Source: DAOTTW01 sp034437615 (GTDB lineage: Bacteria; Chloroflexota; Anaerolineae; Aggregatilineales; Phototrophicaceae). From it: a DNA stretch of 5,793 nucleotides. The DNA lies in NCBI GenBank assembly GCA_034437615.1, contig DAOTTW010000468.1:1-5793 (forward strand), in the 5' to 3' direction. Position 1 is the first letter of the stretch; every line of letters begins with the position of its first letter. Position numbers and translations under genes: made by a program. The notes under the pieces were generated by a model. The model made no database searches. It was not told the origin of the DNA and saw only the letters and a program-made list of their open reading frames with translations. Positions 4,565 through 5,793 of the stretch are shown here, in pieces.

Positions 4565-5793
4565 TTATGTGTCTGTTACAGTCTGCTCGTCAAACAGCAG
4601 CGGGGCGGCATCGGCCTGCGGGTCGTCTGAGGTGCGAATGACGATGTGCCCCCCGACTGTAAAGCGCTCCGAGACGATCATATTGCTGAGGGGTCGCGTC
4701 AGCAGGCGCTCAATGGCACGCCGCAACGGACGCGCCCCGTTAACCGGGTCGTGGCCTGCCTCCAGGATGTAAGCGCGGGCCTCCGGCGTCAGTTCCAGCG
4801 TTAAGCCTTGCTCGTTGACGCGCTCATGCAGGCTATTCAGGTGTAAATCCAGAATGCGGCCCAACACATCGCGATTCAGTGTGCGGAACGTCACGATTTC
4901 GTCGATGCGGTTCAGGAATTCAGGCCGAAAGACGCGCTTCAGATGCGGCGCAAAATTTGGCGCGGCGTCGGCATCCGCCTCAGCGTTACCGAAGCCGAGC
5001 ACGCTGGCGTTTTCCTGTGTGCCGATGTTGCTGGTCATGATGAAAACGGCATGGCGTGCATCCACGCGCCGCCCGTGTGCATCGCTGACGCGCCCCTCAT
5101 CGAAGATTTGTAGGAAAATATCAAACACCTCCGGCGCAGCCTTCTCGATTTCATCCAGCAGTACGACGCTGTAGGGGCGGCGGCGCAGTGCGTCCGTCAG
5201 TTGGCCACCGCGATTGGCCTCTTTGTAGCCAGGTGGTGAGCCAATCAAGCGGGCGACGGTGTGCGCGTCATGGAATTCGGACATGTCAAGCCGGATCATC
5301 GCGTCCTCGCTGCTGAACATCGTATCCGCCAGCGCCCGTGCCAGTTCCGTTTTGCCGACGCCAGATGTACCCAGGAACAAGAATACACCGACGGGCCGAT
5401 GGGGGTCATTCAGGCCAGCCCGCGCCGTGCGGATGGCGTCCGCGACGGTGTGCACCGCCTGATCTTGGCCGACGACCCGTTCTTTCAGCGCGTCCTCAAG
5501 GTTGGCGAGGCGGCGCTTCTCCTCGCGGGTGAGTTCGGTGACTGGGATGCCCGTCCATTCAGAGAGCACGGCGGCCACATCCGCGACATGCACATCAAAG
5601 GCGTCATCTTCTGGTAGCTCTGGCCCCGTCGTGCGGATCGTGACGCGGGTGCAGGCTTCGTCCAGCAAATCCAGCGCCTTATCCGGCAGGCGGCGGTCCG
5701 GTTGATAGCGCACAGAGAGCTTCACAGCCGCCTCGATGGGGCCATCCTTGATGACGACGCCATGATGCGTTTCAAGGCGCTCGCGCTGACCCC
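4565..5793 (-). CDS. Clp/Hsp100 AAA+ unfoldase, C-terminal part (5' end off window)
   Basis: This is an ATP-driven protein unfoldase of the two-ring Clp family, predicted to be a cytoplasmic hexamer. The frame stays open to the right edge, adding 22 full codons before the GTG at 5723-5725; that stretch (ERLETHHGVVIKDGAIEAAV) is ordinary Clp domain-1 sequence, so the GTG is internal. Numbering from it as residue 1: LPDKALDLLDEA (13-24) closes domain 1, a short linker leads to EWTGIPV (56-62), then Walker A GTSGVGKT (119-126), DMSEF (147-151), pore-loop Tyr167, Walker B VVLLDEIEK (187-195), sensor-1 TSN (231-233), FRPEFLNRIDE with the probable arginine finger (266-276), and sensor-2 GARPLRR (330-336). 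The linker lacks the ClpB coiled coil and the ClpC UVR-bearing segment, so the layout is ClpA-like. An LGF at 243-245 suggests ClpP docking. The exact subfamily is unresolved without the N-terminus. Stop is TAA. Confidence 0.93.
   Translation of the reverse strand, partial: GQRERLETHHGVVIKDGPIEAAVKLSVRYQPDRRLPDKALDLLDEACTRVTIRTTGPELPEDDAFDVHVADVAAVLSEWTGIPVTELTREEKRRLANLEDALKERVVGQDQAVHTVADAIRTARAGLNDPHRPVGVFLFLGTSGVGKTELARALADTMFSSEDAMIRLDMSEFHDAHTVARLIGSPPGYKEANRGGQLTDALRRRPYSVVLLDEIEKAAPEVFDIFLQIFDEGRVSDAHGRRVDARHAVFIMTSNIGTQENASVLGFGNAEADADAAPNFAPHLKRVFRPEFLNRIDEIVTFRTLNRDVLGRILDLHLNSLHERVNEQGLTLELTPEARAYILEAGHDPVNGARPLRRAIERLLTRPLSNMIVSERFTVGGHIVIRTSDDPQADAAPLLFDEQTVTDT
4991..5002 (-). 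other. Candidate ClpP-docking tripeptide (VLGF) in the Clp ATPase
   Basis: These codons read Val-Leu-Gly-Phe (residues 242-245, counting the GTG at 5723-5725 as residue 1). They lie in the variable loop between sensor-1 TSN and FRPEFLNRIDE. ClpA, ClpC and ClpX carry an IGL/VGF/IGF-type tripeptide for docking into ClpP hydrophobic clefts, and in ClpA and ClpC it lies at this place. ClpB disaggregases lack it. The position and chemistry match, so a ClpP partnership is likely but not proven. Confidence 0.65.

Noticed and set aside
5261..5617. Plus-strand ORF antisense to the Clp ATPase
   Set aside because: The opposite strand encodes Walker A and other conserved Clp motifs, so this frame is a shadow.
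5723..5725. GTG as the start codon of the Clp protein
   Set aside because: The same frame continues to the window edge with clear Clp domain-1 sequence upstream of this codon, so it is an internal valine.

Overview
The window holds two genes, both on the minus strand, with short non-coding flanks. It is a moderately GC-rich bacterial sequence. A Hanks-type kinase fused to a very long TPR array, together with the palindromic intergenic DNA at the left end, would fit a Chloroflexota (Anaerolineae-like) genome. That placement is inference only: nothing here is a taxonomic marker.

Right part (4565-5793): the C-terminal 408 residues of a Clp/Hsp100 AAA+ unfoldase whose 5' end lies beyond the window. 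The visible part runs from the end of the first ATPase domain through a very short inter-domain linker and a complete second ATPase domain to a TAA stop. The short linker resembles ClpA rather than ClpB or ClpC. An LGF tripeptide sits where ClpP-partner unfoldases carry their ClpP-docking loop. The second-domain pore loop departs from the usual GYVG.

Gap (4420-4564): 145 bp with one small hairpin and no convincing promoter, terminator or Shine-Dalgarno sequence.

Left and central part (163-4419): a 1418-residue serine/threonine protein kinase. In order it has a helical N-terminal region of unknown family, an acidic low-complexity linker, a complete RD-type kinase domain with an acidic insert in its activation segment, 22 consecutive 34-residue TPRs without a single indel, and a C-terminal tail in which every second residue is Asp. 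The TPRs show a higher-order period of three repeats (102 residues, 306 bp). No signal peptide or membrane span is visible, so the kinase is probably cytoplasmic, unlike PknB-type receptor kinases.

Left flank (1-162): non-coding DNA rich in inverted repeats, including a 36-nt imperfect palindrome whose left arm can also pair with a second upstream segment.

Working together (inference): the genes are codirectional and could be co-transcribed, with the unfoldase first. A kinase with a large TPR scaffold next to a probable ClpP-partner unfoldase suggests phosphorylation-linked substrate selection or control of proteolysis, but the sequence does not prove a functional link.
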